Shown here piece by piece: positions 53,973 to 63,975 of a stretch of 64,000 nt of DNA. This DNA is from Streptomyces cinnamoneus. GTDB lineage: Bacteria > Actinomycetota > Actinomycetes > Streptomycetales > Streptomycetaceae. The stretch is from NCBI RefSeq assembly GCF_014650495.1, contig NZ_BMVB01000004.1, forward strand, positions 248,001-312,000, read 5' to 3'. The notes below the pieces were generated by a model. It saw only the letters and a program-made list of their open reading frames with translations, made no database searches and was not told the origin of the DNA. Within the stretch, counting starts at the first letter, position 1. Each line of letters begins with the position of its first letter. Position numbers and translations under genes: made by a program.

Positions 53973-54000
53973 GAGGGGGACACCGGAAGGTGTCCCCCTC
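53973..54000 (+). terminator. Hairpin between carB and pyrD
   Basis: A 12-bp perfect stem (53973-53984 with 53989-54000) on a stable GGAA tetraloop, then TTC. It lies 7 bases after carB within the operon, so it may be a partial terminator or processing site. Confidence 0.6.
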
Positions 54001-54043
54001 TTCATGAAGCCCCCGCGCCCGCACCTCGCCCAGAAGGCTGGAA

Positions 54044-55170
<1,127 letters not shown>

Positions 55171-55171
<1 letters not shown>

Positions 55172-56040
55172 TGACCGCGCAGCCCACGCAGCAGACCCCC
55201 GAGCCCTTCGGCGCCCGGCTGCGCCGCGCCATGGACGAGCGCGGGCCGCTGTGCGTCGGCATCGACCCGCACGCCTCGCTCCTCGCCGACTGGGGCCTGT
55301 CCGACGACATCGCGGGCCTGGAGCGCTTCACGCACACCGTCGTGGAGGCGCTGGCCGACCGGGTCGCCGTGCTCAAGCCGCAGTCCGCGTTCTTCGAGCG
55401 GTTCGGCTCGCGCGGCATCGCCGTCCTGGAGCGGGCCGTCGCGGACTCCCGCGCCGCCGGCGCGCTGGTGCTGATGGACGCCAAGCGCGGCGACATCGGC
55501 TCGACCATGGCCGCCTACGCCGCGACCTACCTCGACCCCTCCTCGCCGCTGTTCTCGGACGCCGTCACCGTCAGCCCCTACCTCGGCTACGGCTCCCTGC
55601 GCCCGGCCCTGGACCTGGCGCGCGAGAGCGGCACCGGCGTGTTCGTCCTGGCCCTGACCTCCAACCCGGAGGGCGCCGAGGTCCAGCACGCGGTGCGCGC
55701 CGACGGCACGAGCGTCGCGGCGACGATGCTCGGCCACCTGCGCGCCGAGAACGCCGGCGCGGCCCCCCTGGGCTCGTTCGGCGCGGTCGTGGGCGCGACG
55801 CTGGGGGAGTCCCTGGGCGCCGCGGGTGCGGATCTGGCCATCAACGGCCCCCTGCTCGCCCCCGGCATCGGCGCCCAGGGCGCCACCGCCGCCGACCTGC
55901 CCGCGGTCTTCGGCGCGGCGGTGGGCAACGTCGTCCCGAACGTCAGCCGCGGAGTGCTGCGCAACGGCCCGGACGTGGCGGCCCTGCGCGCCAGTGCCGG
56001 GCGATTTTCGGACGAGGTGCGCGCGGCGGTGGCCGGCTAG
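55171..56040 (+). CDS. pyrF: Orotidine 5'-phosphate decarboxylase (type 2)
   Basis: 289 residues, the longer actinobacterial type. Catalytic motif MDAKRGDIGST, substrate segments CVGIDPH and LKPQSAFFERFG, and phosphate-binding INGPLLAPGIGAQG. Produces UMP, the end product sensed by PyrR. Last gene of the operon; a terminator follows. Confidence 0.95.
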
Positions 56041-56111
56041 CGCGTCGCGTGCGCGCCACGGTGCCGGGTCGGCGCCGGTCGGCAGAGAAAAATTGTCGGT
56101 CTTTATGTCCG

Positions 56112-56149
56112 GAAAAGTCCTGGTCGAGCGAGGCTGACCAGGACTTTTC
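56112..56149 (+). terminator. Terminator of the pyr operon
   Basis: A 14-bp stem (56112-56125 with 56136-56149), 10-base loop, with AAAA at the left arm and TTTT in the right arm, 71 bases after pyrF. Confidence 0.8.
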
Positions 56150-56160
56150 GTCTGTTCTCG

Positions 56161-56189
56161 CTGACTGGAGCGGGATCGGCCGCTAGTCT
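56161..56189 (+). promoter_or_regulatory. Predicted sIHF promoter
   Basis: CTGACT (56161-56166), 17-base spacer and TAGTCT (56184-56189) fit the vegetative consensus, directly downstream of the pyr terminator and 110 bases before the sIHF start. Confidence 0.5.
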
Positions 56190-56201
56190 CCGACGAGAGC
56201 G

Positions 56202-56224
56202 AACGAGCAAGCGCGTTGCTCGTT
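56202..56224. promoter_or_regulatory. 9-bp inverted repeat at the sIHF transcription start
   Basis: AACGAGCAA and TTGCTCGTT flank a 5-base spacer. It is at about +6 to +28 relative to the predicted start, an operator-like place; it could also be an RNA hairpin in the leader. Confidence 0.45.
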
Positions 56225-56298
56225 GCTCCCCAGGTGTGGGCCGACTAGGTTCCTCACCGGTCCGTATCCGACAGTTCGACATCCGAGGTGACGTAGGC

Positions 56299-56622
56299 GT
56301 GGCTCTTCCGCCCCTTACCCCTGAACAGCGCGCAGCCGCGCTCGAAAAGGCCGCCGCGGCTCGCCGGGAGCGCGCCGAGGTCAAGAATCGGCTCAAGCAC
56401 TCCGGCGCCTCGCTGCACGACGTGATCCAGCAGGGCCAGAAGAACGATGTCATCGGCAAGATGAAGGTCAGCGCCCTCCTGGAGAGCCTGCCCGGTGTGG
56501 GCAAGGTCCGGGCCAAGCAGATCATGGAGCGGCTCGGGATCTCCGAGAGCCGCCGGGTGCGTGGCCTCGGCTCCAACCAGATCGCCTCTCTGGAGCGAGA
56601 GTTCGGCGGCAAGGCCGCCTGA
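56299..56622 (+). CDS. mihF: Integration host factor sIHF
   Basis: 107 residues, the exact length of the S. coelicolor protein. One long N-terminal helix ([27 protein letters not shown]) and a helix-two-turn-helix DNA-binding domain ([40 protein letters not shown]). Unrelated to proteobacterial IHF. A nucleoid-associated protein influencing chromosome compaction, sporulation and antibiotic production. GTG at 56299 matches the known start; a longer in-frame start at 56236 is rejected. Confidence 0.95.
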   Translation: MALPPLTPEQRAAALEKAAAARRERAEVKNRLKHSGASLHDVIQQGQKNDVIGKMKVSALLESLPGVGKVRAKQIMERLGISESRRVRGLGSNQIASLEREFGGKAA

Positions 56623-56683
56623 CGGCCACCCGTCGCGAGGCCCTGCGTTCCCAGGCACTCCCGGGAACCGGGATAATCGCTGC

Positions 56684-57274
56684 ATGAGTACTGCAGTCTC
56701 CCGGGGGACGTCCCCCGTCCCTCCGGCCGGACAACCGCGGCTGACCGTGCTCTCCGGCCCCTCCGGGGTCGGTAAGAGCACGGTCGTCGCCCACATGCGC
56801 AAGGCCCACCCCGAGGTGTGGCTCTCGGTCTCCGCCACCACCCGCAAGCCGCGACCCGGTGAGCGGGAGGGCGTCCAGTACTTCTTCGTCGACGACGAGC
56901 AGTTCGACAAGCTCATCGCCAACGGAGAGCTGCTGGAGTGGGCCGAATTCGCGGGCAACCGCTACGGCACGCCGCGGCAGGCCGTGCTCGACCGCCTGGA
57001 GGCGGGCGAGCCGGTCCTGCTGGAGATCGACCTCCAGGGCGCCCGGCAGGTCCGCGAGACCATGCCGGAGGCCCAGCTGGTCTTCCTCGCCCCGCCCAGC
57101 TGGGACGAGCTGGTCCGCCGCCTCACCGGCCGCGGGACGGAGTCGGCCGAGGTCATCGAGCGCCGGCTGGAGGCCGCCAAGGTCGAGCTGGCGGCCGAGA
57201 CGGAGTTCGACACCACGCTGGTCAACACCTCCGTCGAGGACGTTGCGCGTGAGCTGCTAGCCTTGCTGCGCTGA
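56684..57274 (+). CDS. gmk: Guanylate kinase
   Basis: 196 residues. P-loop [11 protein letters not shown] (about 24-34), GMP-binding [19 protein letters not shown], and [10 protein letters not shown]. Phosphorylates GMP to GDP. The N-terminal 20 residues are a Pro/Ser-rich extension. Follows sIHF and precedes rpoZ, the usual actinobacterial order. Confidence 0.94.
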   Translation: MSTAVSRGTSPVPPAGQPRLTVLSGPSGVGKSTVVAHMRKAHPEVWLSVSATTRKPRPGEREGVQYFFVDDEQFDKLIANGELLEWAEFAGNRYGTPRQAVLDRLEAGEPVLLEIDLQGARQVRETMPEAQLVFLAPPSWDELVRRLTGRGTESAEVIERRLEAAKVELAAETEFDTTLVNTSVEDVARELLALLR

Positions 57275-57307
57275 ACATCTTTCTTCACCCCCATCGGAAG
57301 GCAGAGA

Positions 57308-57580
57308 GTGTCCTCTTCCATCACCGCGCCCGAGGGCATCATCAACCCGCCGATTGATGAGCTGCTCGAGGCGACCGACTCGAAGTACAGCCTCGTGATC
57401 TACGCCGCCAAGCGCGCGCGCCAGATCAACGCGTACTACTCGCAGCTCGGCGAGGGCCTGCTGGAGTACGTCGGCCCGCTGGTGGACACCCACGTCCACG
57501 AGAAGCCGCTCTCCATCGCGCTCCGCGAGATCAACGCGGGCCTGCTGACCTCCGAGGCCGTCGAGGCCCCGGCGCAGTAA
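57308..57580 (+). CDS. rpoZ: RNA polymerase omega subunit
   Basis: 90 residues. [37 protein letters not shown] is the conserved omega core that clamps beta-prime. GTG start 33 bases after gmk. Required in Streptomyces for normal morphological differentiation according to S. coelicolor work on rpoZ. Confidence 0.95.
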   Translation: MSSSITAPEGIINPPIDELLEATDSKYSLVIYAAKRARQINAYYSQLGEGLLEYVGPLVDTHVHEKPLSIALREINAGLLTSEAVEAPAQ

Positions 57581-57616
57581 GCGCTGATGTCGTCAGTTTC
57601 TTAAGCTTCGTCACCG

Positions 57617-57645
57617 AGGGCCCGGCAGAGCGACTGCCGGGCCCT
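57617..57645 (+). terminator. Terminator after rpoZ
   Basis: A 12-bp perfect stem (57617-57628 with 57634-57645), 5-base loop, 36 bases after rpoZ. Confidence 0.75.
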
Positions 57646-57668
57646 TGGTGTGTCATGGGGTCTGTACG

Positions 57669-57684
57669 GTCCGTACGTACGGAC
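57669..57684. promoter_or_regulatory. 16-bp palindrome upstream of coaBC
   Basis: GTCCGTACGTACGGAC is fully self-complementary. A direct repeat CGGACGAGAGCG (57680-57691, 57698-57709) begins at its edge. The CCGTAC/GTACGG half-sites also form the palindrome in the yajC leader (16746-16759). Confidence 0.4.
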
Positions 57685-57725
57685 GAGAGCGAATGTGCGG
57701 ACGAGAGCGCGGGGAGAAGCGAACG

Positions 57726-58931
57726 ATGGACAAGCCCAAGATCGTCCTGGGGGTCAGCGGCGGCATCGCCGCCTACAAGGCGTGCGAGCTGCTGCGCAGG
57801 CTCACCGAGTCGGGGCACGACGTGCGCGTCGTGCCGACGGCCTCGGCCCTGCACTTCGTCGGTGAGGCGACCTGGTCCGCGCTCTCCGGCCACCCGGCCG
57901 TGACCCAGGTGTGGGAGAGCGTCCACGAGGTGCCGCACGTCCGGATCGGCCAGCAGGCCGACCTCGTGGTCGTGGCCCCCGCCACCGCCGACATGCTGGC
58001 CAAGGCCGCCCACGGCCTCGCCGACGACCTGCTGACCAACACGCTGCTCACCGCCCGCTGCCCGGTCGTCTTCGCCCCGGCCATGCACACCGAGATGTGG
58101 GAGAACGCCGCCACCCAGGAGAACGTGGCGACCCTGCGCCGCCGCGGCGCGATCGTCGTCGAGCCCGCCGTCGGCCGGCTGACCGGCGTCGACACCGGCA
58201 AGGGCCGCTTCCCGGAGCCTGCGGAGCTCTTCGAGGTCGTCCGCCGGGTGCTGGCGCGCGGCGGCGACGCACGTGCCGACCTGGCCGGCCGGCACGTCGT
58301 GGTGAGCGCCGGCGGCACCCGCGAGCCGCTGGACCCCGTGCGCTACCTCGGCAACCGCTCCTCCGGCAAGCAGGGCTACGCGCTGGCCCGCACCGCCGTC
58401 GCCCGCGGCGCCCGTGTGACCCTCGTCTCCGCCAACAGCGAGCTGCCCGACCCCGCGGGCGCCGACGTGGTGCACGTGGGGACGGCCGTGCAGCTGCGGG
58501 AGGCCGTGCTCAAGGCGGCCGCGGACGCCGACGCCGTGGTGATGGCCGCGGCCGTGGCCGACTTCCGGCCCGCCCACTACGCCGAAGGCAAGATCAAGAA
58601 GCGGGACGGCCAGGAACCGGAGCCGGTCGCCCTCGTCCGCAACCCCGACGTCCTCGCCGAGCTCTCCGCCGACCGCGCCCGCCCCGGCCAGGTCGTCGTG
58701 GGCTTCGCCGCGGAGACCGACGACGTGCTGGCCAACGGCCGCGCCAAGCTCGCCCGCAAGGGCTGTGACCTGCTGGTCGTCAACGAGGTGGGGGAGCGCA
58801 GGACCTTCGGTTCCGAGGAGAACGAGGCCGTCGTCCTCGCGCCCGACGGCACGGAGACTCCCGTGCCCCACGGCCCCAAGGAGGCGCTCGCGGACGTCGT
58901 CTGGGACCTGGTGGCCGGGCGCCTGGCCTGA
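57726..58931 (+). CDS. coaBC: Bifunctional phosphopantothenoylcysteine decarboxylase/phosphopantothenate-cysteine ligase
   Basis: 401 residues. The CoaC flavodoxin-like half (1-180): LGVSGGIAAYKACELLRRL, FMN-binding PATADMLAK, PAMHTEMW. The CoaB half (about 185-401): VSAGGTREPLDPVRYLGNRSSGKQGYALA, AAAVADFRP, and KIKK. Carries out two central CoA steps. ATG with GGGGAGAAG upstream. Confidence 0.95.
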   Translation: MDKPKIVLGVSGGIAAYKACELLRRLTESGHDVRVVPTASALHFVGEATWSALSGHPAVTQVWESVHEVPHVRIGQQADLVVVAPATADMLAKAAHGLADDLLTNTLLTARCPVVFAPAMHTEMWENAATQENVATLRRRGAIVVEPAVGRLTGVDTGKGRFPEPAELFEVVRRVLARGGDARADLAGRHVVVSAGGTREPLDPVRYLGNRSSGKQGYALARTAVARGARVTLVSANSELPDPAGADVVHVGTAVQLREAVLKAAADADAVVMAAAVADFRPAHYAEGKIKKRDGQEPEPVALVRNPDVLAELSADRARPGQVVVGFAAETDDVLANGRAKLARKGCDLLVVNEVGERRTFGSEENEAVVLAPDGTETPVPHGPKEALADVVWDLVAGRLA

Positions 58932-59168
58932 GGCCGCCGCCCGGGGCCGGTGGGCCCAGCGGGCCGGCAGGGGTTCCCGGGCCCGCCACCGTGGCCGTTT
59001 CCGCAGGTGAAACGGGCTTCGGGTGTCCACGATGCGAGAACGGTGCGGGACCGGGATGTCCGGAGTGCGAGAAGGCCGGATAAACTGGCACCGGACTCGC
59101 GTCGAGCGCAGCTCTCGACCGGGTCCGTCAATGATCAGCCAGCAGCCGCTGCAACCCCAGGGAGCGAT

Positions 59169-60377
59169 GTGTCCCGCCGCCTGTTCACCTCGGAGTCCGT
59201 CACCGAGGGTCACCCCGACAAGATCGCTGACCAGATCAGCGATTCCATTCTCGACGCCCTCCTCAAGGAGGACCCGACCTCCCGCGTCGCCGTCGAGACC
59301 TTGATCACCACCGGCCTCGTGCACGTCGCCGGCGAGGTGACGACCAAGGCGTACGCGCCGATCGCGTCGCTCGTCCGCAACAAGATCCTCGAAATCGGTT
59401 ACGACTCGTCCAAGAAGGGCTTCGACGGCGCCTCCTGCGGCGTCTCGGTGTCCATCGGCGCGCAGTCCCCCGACATCGCCCAGGGCGTCGACACCGCCTA
59501 CGAGAACCGCGTCGAGGGCGACGACGACGAGCTCGACAAGCAGGGCGCCGGCGACCAGGGCCTGATGTTCGGCTTCGCCTGCGACGAGACGCCGAACCTG
59601 ATGCCGCTGCCGATCGAGCTCGCGCACCGGCTCTCCCGCCGCCTGACCGAGGTCCGGAAGAACGGCACCATCCCCTACCTGCGCCCCGACGGCAAGACGC
59701 AGGTCACCATCGAGTACGACGGCAACAAGGCCGTACGCCTCGACACGGTGGTCGTCTCCTCGCAGCACGCGAGCGACATCGACCTCGACTCGCTGCTGGC
59801 ACCCGACGTCCGCGAGTTCGTCGTCGAGCACGTCCTCAAGGAGCTCGTCGAGGACGGCATCAAGCTGGACACCGAGGGCTACCGCCTCCTGGTGAACCCC
59901 ACCGGCCGCTTCGAGATCGGCGGCCCCATGGGTGACGCCGGCCTCACCGGCCGCAAGATCATCATCGACACCTACGGCGGCATGGCCCGCCACGGCGGCG
60001 GTGCCTTCTCCGGCAAGGACCCGTCCAAGGTCGACCGCTCGGCCGCGTACGCGATGCGCTGGGTCGCCAAGAACGTCGTCGCGGCGGGTCTGGCTGCCCG
60101 CTGCGAGGTCCAGGTCGCCTACGCGATCGGCAAGGCCGAGCCCGTCGGTCTCTTCGTGGAGACCTTCGGCACCAACACCGTCGACGTCGAGAAGATCGAG
60201 ACCGCCATCGCCGAGGTCTTCGACCTCCGCCCGGCCGCGATCATCCGCGACCTCGACCTGCTGCGCCCGATCTACTCCCAGACGGCCGCCTACGGTCACT
60301 TCGGCCGTGAGCTGCCCGACTTCACGTGGGAGCGCACCGACCGCGTGGACGCCCTGAAGAAGGCCGCAGGGCTGTAG
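59169..60377 (+). CDS. metK: S-adenosylmethionine synthetase
   Basis: 402 residues, the family length. [21 protein letters not shown] start, [12 protein letters not shown] and [19 protein letters not shown] (both PROSITE-type signatures). Makes SAM from methionine and ATP. GTG at 59169 follows AGGGAG. The 237-bp leader is GC-rich with a TAAACT box at 59081-59086; I found no recognisable SAM riboswitch core. Confidence 0.97.
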   Translation: MSRRLFTSESVTEGHPDKIADQISDSILDALLKEDPTSRVAVETLITTGLVHVAGEVTTKAYAPIASLVRNKILEIGYDSSKKGFDGASCGVSVSIGAQSPDIAQGVDTAYENRVEGDDDELDKQGAGDQGLMFGFACDETPNLMPLPIELAHRLSRRLTEVRKNGTIPYLRPDGKTQVTIEYDGNKAVRLDTVVVSSQHASDIDLDSLLAPDVREFVVEHVLKELVEDGIKLDTEGYRLLVNPTGRFEIGGPMGDAGLTGRKIIIDTYGGMARHGGGAFSGKDPSKVDRSAAYAMRWVAKNVVAAGLAARCEVQVAYAIGKAEPVGLFVETFGTNTVDVEKIETAIAEVFDLRPAAIIRDLDLLRPIYSQTAAYGHFGRELPDFTWERTDRVDALKKAAGL

Positions 60378-60411
60378 GACCCCGGCCGGATCGGACGTCC
60401 GGCCCGTGTGA

Positions 60412-60441
60412 GGCGCCCCCGCCCTTGTGGTGGGGGCGCCT
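60412..60441 (+). terminator. Terminator after metK
   Basis: A 9-bp stem (60412-60420 with 60433-60441) followed by TT, 35 bases after metK. Confidence 0.65.
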
Positions 60442-60475
60442 TTCGTTGTCAGTGCCCTCTGATAGGACTGGAGCC

Positions 60476-62626
60476 GTGAGCAGCGAGAACGGGCGGTCGG
60501 AGCGGGAGGCTCCCGAGGCGGAGCAGCTCGCGCTCATCCGGGAGAGCGTGCGCAAGGCCAAGGTGCCGCGGGCCAAGCCGCGGACGTGGCGGGGGGCCGC
60601 GCTGGCCAAGGAGCTCCCCGTCGCCCGGGTGCTGGTCGACAAGGGCCCGGTCCACCTGGACCGGCTGTGGGACTACGCCGTGCCCGCCGAGCTCGACGCC
60701 GATGCCCGGCCGGGGGCGCGGGTGCGGGTGCGCTTCGGGGCCGGCACGCGCAACGTGCGGGGCGGGCGGCGCGAGGGGGGCGGGCTGCTCGACGGCTTCA
60801 TCGTCGAGCGCATCGCCGAGTCCGACTACCGCGGGCCGCTGGCCGCCCTCGCCCAGGTGCTCTCGCCCGAGCCCGTGCTCTCCCCGGCCCTGCTGGGGCT
60901 GTGCCGGTCCGTGGCCGACCGCTACGCCGGCTCGCTCGCCGACGTCCTGCAGCTGGCGGTGCCGCCCCGGCACGCCCGTATCGAGGCCGAGCCGTCGCCC
61001 GAGCCGCTGCCGCCGCCTCCGCCGCCCGGGCCGGGCGGCTGGGCCCGCTACCCCACCGGCCCCGCCTTCCTCGACGCCGTGGCCCGTGGGGACGCCCCGC
61101 GGGCGGTGTGGAGCGCGCTGCCCGGCCCGCAGTGGGCGGACGAGCTGGCCCGCGCCGCAGCGGCCGCCCTCGCCTCGGGGCGCGGTGCGCTGATCGTCGT
61201 GCCGGACGGCCGGTCCGCGGCCCGCGTCGACGCCGCGCTCGGCACGCTGCTCGGGCCCGGCCGTCACGTCCTGCTGACCGCGGACACGGGCCCGGAAGAG
61301 CGTTACCGCCGCTGGCTGGCGGTCAGCCGCGGCTCCGTGCGGGCCGTGGTCGGCACGCGCGCCGCGATGTTCGCCCCCGTACGGGACCTGGGCCTCGCGG
61401 CCATCTGGGACGACGGCGACTCCAGCCACAGCGAGCCGCACGCACCGCAGCCGCACGCCCGCGAGGTGCTGCTGCTGCGTGCCGCCCACGAGAAGGCGGC
61501 GTTCCTGCTCGGCGGCTTCGGCTGCACGGTGGAGGCGGCGCAGCTGCTGGACACCGGCTGGGCGCTGCCCCTGGCCGCCGACCGGGAGCGGCTGCGGGCC
61601 GTGGCGCCGCGCATCCGGACGGTGGGCGAGGGCGACGAGGCGCGGGACGCCGCCGCGCGGGCCGCCCGGCTGCCCAGCGTCGCCTGGGCGGCCGCCCGCG
61701 AGGGGCTGCGGCACGGGCCGGTGCTGGTGCAGGTGCCGCGCCGTGGCTACGTCCCGCGCCTGGCCTGCGAGCGGTGCCGTGAGCCCGCCCGCTGCACGCA
61801 CTGTGCGGGCCCGCTGGAGGCCCGCGGCGCGGGCGGCGGCGAGCTGCTGCACTGCGGGTGGTGCGGGGAGGAGGCCCGCGACTGGCACTGCGGCGAGTGC
61901 GGGGGCTTCCGGCTGCGCGCCCAGGTCGTGGGGGCGGGGCGTACGGCGGAGGAGCTGGGGCGGGCGTTCCCTGCGGTGCCGGTGCGGACGTCGGGGCGCG
62001 ACCACGTCCTGGACACCGTTCCCGACCGGCCGGCCCTCATCGTGTCCACGCCCGGCGCCGAGCCGGTCGCCGAGGGCGGCTACGCCGCGGCGCTGTTGCT
62101 GGACGGCTGGGCCCTGCTGGGCCGCCCGGACCTGCGGGCGGGGGAGGAGGCGCTGCGCCGCTGGCTGGGCGCGGCCGCGCTGGTGCGGGGGCGTGAGGCG
62201 GGCGGCACGGTGGTGGTCGTCGCCGAGCCGACGCTGAGGCCCGTGCAGGCGCTGGTCCGGTGGGATCCCGCCGGGCATGCGATGCGGGAGCTCGCGGACC
62301 GCGCCGAGCTGGGTTTCCCGCCGGTGTCGCGCATGGCGGCCGTCAGCGGGCCGCCGGAGGCGGTGGCGGAGCTTCTCGCGATGGCCGAGCTGCCGGAGGG
62401 GGCGGAGGTGCTGGGGCCCGTCCTGCTGCCCGCGCCCCTGCCGGGTCGCCCGCGCCGGGCGGGGGATCCGCCGCCCGGCGAGCACTGGGAGCGGGCGCTG
62501 GTCCGGGTCCGCCCGGGCCGGGGCGCGGCGCTGGCCGCCGCGCTCAAGTCGGCGCAGGCGGTGCGGCTGGCTCGCCGCGAGGGCGATCCGGTGCGGCTGC
62601 GGATGGATCCGCCGGACATCGGGTGA
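60476..62626 (+). CDS. priA: Primosomal protein N' (PriA), actinobacterial type without helicase motifs
   Basis: 716 residues. The N-terminal DNA 3'-end-binding domain begins near RVLVDKGPVHLDRLWDYAVPAEL. A helicase-like body follows, but Walker A (GxxGSGKT) is missing: the aligned stretch reads ALASGRGALIVVPD, and DEEH is replaced by WDDGDSSH. Eight Cys form the zinc-binding region (CERCREPARCTHC, CGWCGEEARDWHCGEC). Actinobacterial PriA are known to be annotated as probable, helicase-lacking homologues. It may still load the replisome after fork collapse. GTG chosen at 60476. Confidence 0.88.
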   Translation: MSSENGRSEREAPEAEQLALIRESVRKAKVPRAKPRTWRGAALAKELPVARVLVDKGPVHLDRLWDYAVPAELDADARPGARVRVRFGAGTRNVRGGRREGGGLLDGFIVERIAESDYRGPLAALAQVLSPEPVLSPALLGLCRSVADRYAGSLADVLQLAVPPRHARIEAEPSPEPLPPPPPPGPGGWARYPTGPAFLDAVARGDAPRAVWSALPGPQWADELARAAAAALASGRGALIVVPDGRSAARVDAALGTLLGPGRHVLLTADTGPEERYRRWLAVSRGSVRAVVGTRAAMFAPVRDLGLAAIWDDGDSSHSEPHAPQPHAREVLLLRAAHEKAAFLLGGFGCTVEAAQLLDTGWALPLAADRERLRAVAPRIRTVGEGDEARDAAARAARLPSVAWAAAREGLRHGPVLVQVPRRGYVPRLACERCREPARCTHCAGPLEARGAGGGELLHCGWCGEEARDWHCGECGGFRLRAQVVGAGRTAEELGRAFPAVPVRTSGRDHVLDTVPDRPALIVSTPGAEPVAEGGYAAALLLDGWALLGRPDLRAGEEALRRWLGAAALVRGREAGGTVVVVAEPTLRPVQALVRWDPAGHAMRELADRAELGFPPVSRMAAVSGPPEAVAELLAMAELPEGAEVLGPVLLPAPLPGRPRRAGDPPPGEHWERALVRVRPGRGAALAAALKSAQAVRLARREGDPVRLRMDPPDIG

Positions 62627-62660
62627 GGTGCCTCTGCCGGCGGGGCGGCTCGGGCGGGCG

Positions 62661-62684
62661 GGTCCCCCCGGCTCGGGGGGCACC
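62661..62684 (+). terminator. Hairpin after priA
   Basis: A 7-bp GC stem (62664-62670 with 62674-62680) extendable on both sides, 3-base loop, 35 bases after the priA stop. Confidence 0.5.
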
Positions 62685-62864
62685 GCCGGGGGCGGACCGG
62701 GGCGGGCGGCGCCCCGCCCGGGGCGGGTCCGGCACCGCCGGTCACCTCGCGGCGGGCGGATCGCCGCTGCGGCGGGAAAGAGGCCCCGGCCCCACCCCTT
62801 CCCGAGACCGGGGCCACGCCCCGGCCCCCGAGGTGGGGGAAGGTGCCGGTGCCCAGCCCCGGAT

Positions 62865-62896
62865 GGGGCACCTCCCAGCGGTAGCTGGGGGAGGGG
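62865..62896. repeat. 32-base dispersed palindromic repeat, copy 2
   Basis: One mismatch to 28948-28979. It lies between priA and the convergent HTH gene, next to a second repeat-family fragment at 62795-62829 that is related to 42121-42158. Confidence 0.7.
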
Positions 62897-62942
62897 AAGC
62901 ACATCGCCGCCATGGCGCCCGGCCCCCGTCGGTGTATCTCGG

Positions 62943-63090
62943 CGGTGCCGGAGCGCGCCCGGCCCGAGGCGGCGCACCCCCGGGCGCCGACGTGTGCCTG
63001 GTGCCGGGACCTTGCCCGGCCCACGGTGGGGCGACCTCAGCGCAGGCCGTGTGCCGGCGGTGCCGGACCGCGCCCGGCCCATGGTGGGGC
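62943..63090. repeat. Three imperfect copies of a ~31-base direct repeat
   Basis: Units at 62943-62972, 63001-63031 and 63059-63090 share the pattern GTGCCGGA-CGCGCCCGGCCC-(A)GGTGGGGC. The spacing is about 58 bases. This is part of a 531-bp gap (62627-63157) without a supported gene; the rest of the gap is GC-rich hairpin and repeat-fragment sequence. Confidence 0.65.
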
Positions 63091-63157
63091 AGGCCCCGCG
63101 CCGTCCGTGGGCCCGTCAGTCCCGGGCTGTCGGTCTGCCCGGCGGTGCCGGAGGGCC

Positions 63158-63670
63158 TCAGCCGTTCCGGGGGCCCGGGAATGCGGAGGCGCGGGGTTCC
63201 TCGCGGTGGGGGCTCGGCTGGCCGGGGACCGTGCGGGCCGCGGGGACGACCGGCATGGGCGCCGGCGCCGGCTCGGCCGTGCGCACCGCCGATTCCGTGG
63301 TCTCGGCCGTGCCCTGGGCGCCGGCGCGCCGCGCGCCGTAACGGCGGTGGACCGCCTGCTTGGTGACGCCGAGTGCCGAACCCACCGCGTCCCACGAGAA
63401 GCCCAGCGAACGGTCGAAGTCCACGGCCGCCGTGACCAGCGTCTCGACGCTGTCCCGCAGCTCCTGGGCCAGGCGGACCGTCGGAGCGGGGGCGCGTCCG
63501 TAGACGACGAAGCCCGCCGAGGGGCCGGTGCGCCGCGGGCGGTAGACATTGCCCAGCTGGGCGGTGAGGGTGCGCAGGGCGTCCACCTGGCGGCGGACCC
63601 TCTCGATGTCCCGGACCAGAAGATGCAGGCTGGCCCGTGCCTGGGCGTCGTGGGTTGCGTGGTCGGGCAT
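63158..63670 (-). CDS. Small helix-turn-helix protein
   Basis: 170 residues from ATG at 63670 (GAGAGG upstream); the 42 extra residues of the longest frame look non-coding. The N-terminal helical part (about 5-85) is followed by a predicted [32 protein letters not shown] (about 85-113), of the type seen in sigma region 4-like or AsnC-like folds, and a disordered Pro/Ala tail. Likely DNA-binding; target unknown. Convergent with priA, divergent from fmt. Confidence 0.7.
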   Translation of the reverse strand: MPDHATHDAQARASLHLLVRDIERVRRQVDALRTLTAQLGNVYRPRRTGPSAGFVVYGRAPAPTVRLAQELRDSVETLVTAAVDFDRSLGFSWDAVGSALGVTKQAVHRRYGARRAGAQGTAETTESAVRTAEPAPAPMPVVPAARTVPGQPSPHREEPRASAFPGPRNG

Positions 63671-63975
63671 GAACAAGCCTCTCGGACCGGCGGTTAAAGG
63701 GACGTAGGAGGACGAGAGTTGACGGCTGGTCGGTAAACAACGCAAGGGAAGCGGACCGTGGTTGCAGTCCGTTTCGGTCAATCTCTCTTGACCCAACGCG
63801 CCACGGGCCGCTGGGTCACGGTATGGGGGCGTACATCCGCCGGAATGGGGCGCGCGTCAGCCCGCACGCCCCCTGTGGCAGGGGCGCCTCTAGACTGGAG
63901 CGCCGTTCGGTCCGGCGCCCACAGGGGCGTCGCCGCGGCGCCACGGGACGCTATGAGAGAGGTAGTCCGCCACCC
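63671..63975. other. 305-bp divergent intergenic region before fmt
   Basis: Separates the HTH gene from fmt. Contains TAGACT at 63891-63896, a possible -10 for fmt, and an AT-richer part (63690-63790) that probably holds the promoter of the minus-strand HTH gene. No gene or RNA is supported here. Confidence 0.5.

Noticed and set aside
58932..59168. Possible SAM riboswitch in the metK leader
   Set aside because: I could not find the conserved SAM-I or SAM-IV core elements; only ordinary GC-rich hairpins. A covariance-model search (Infernal/Rfam) would decide.
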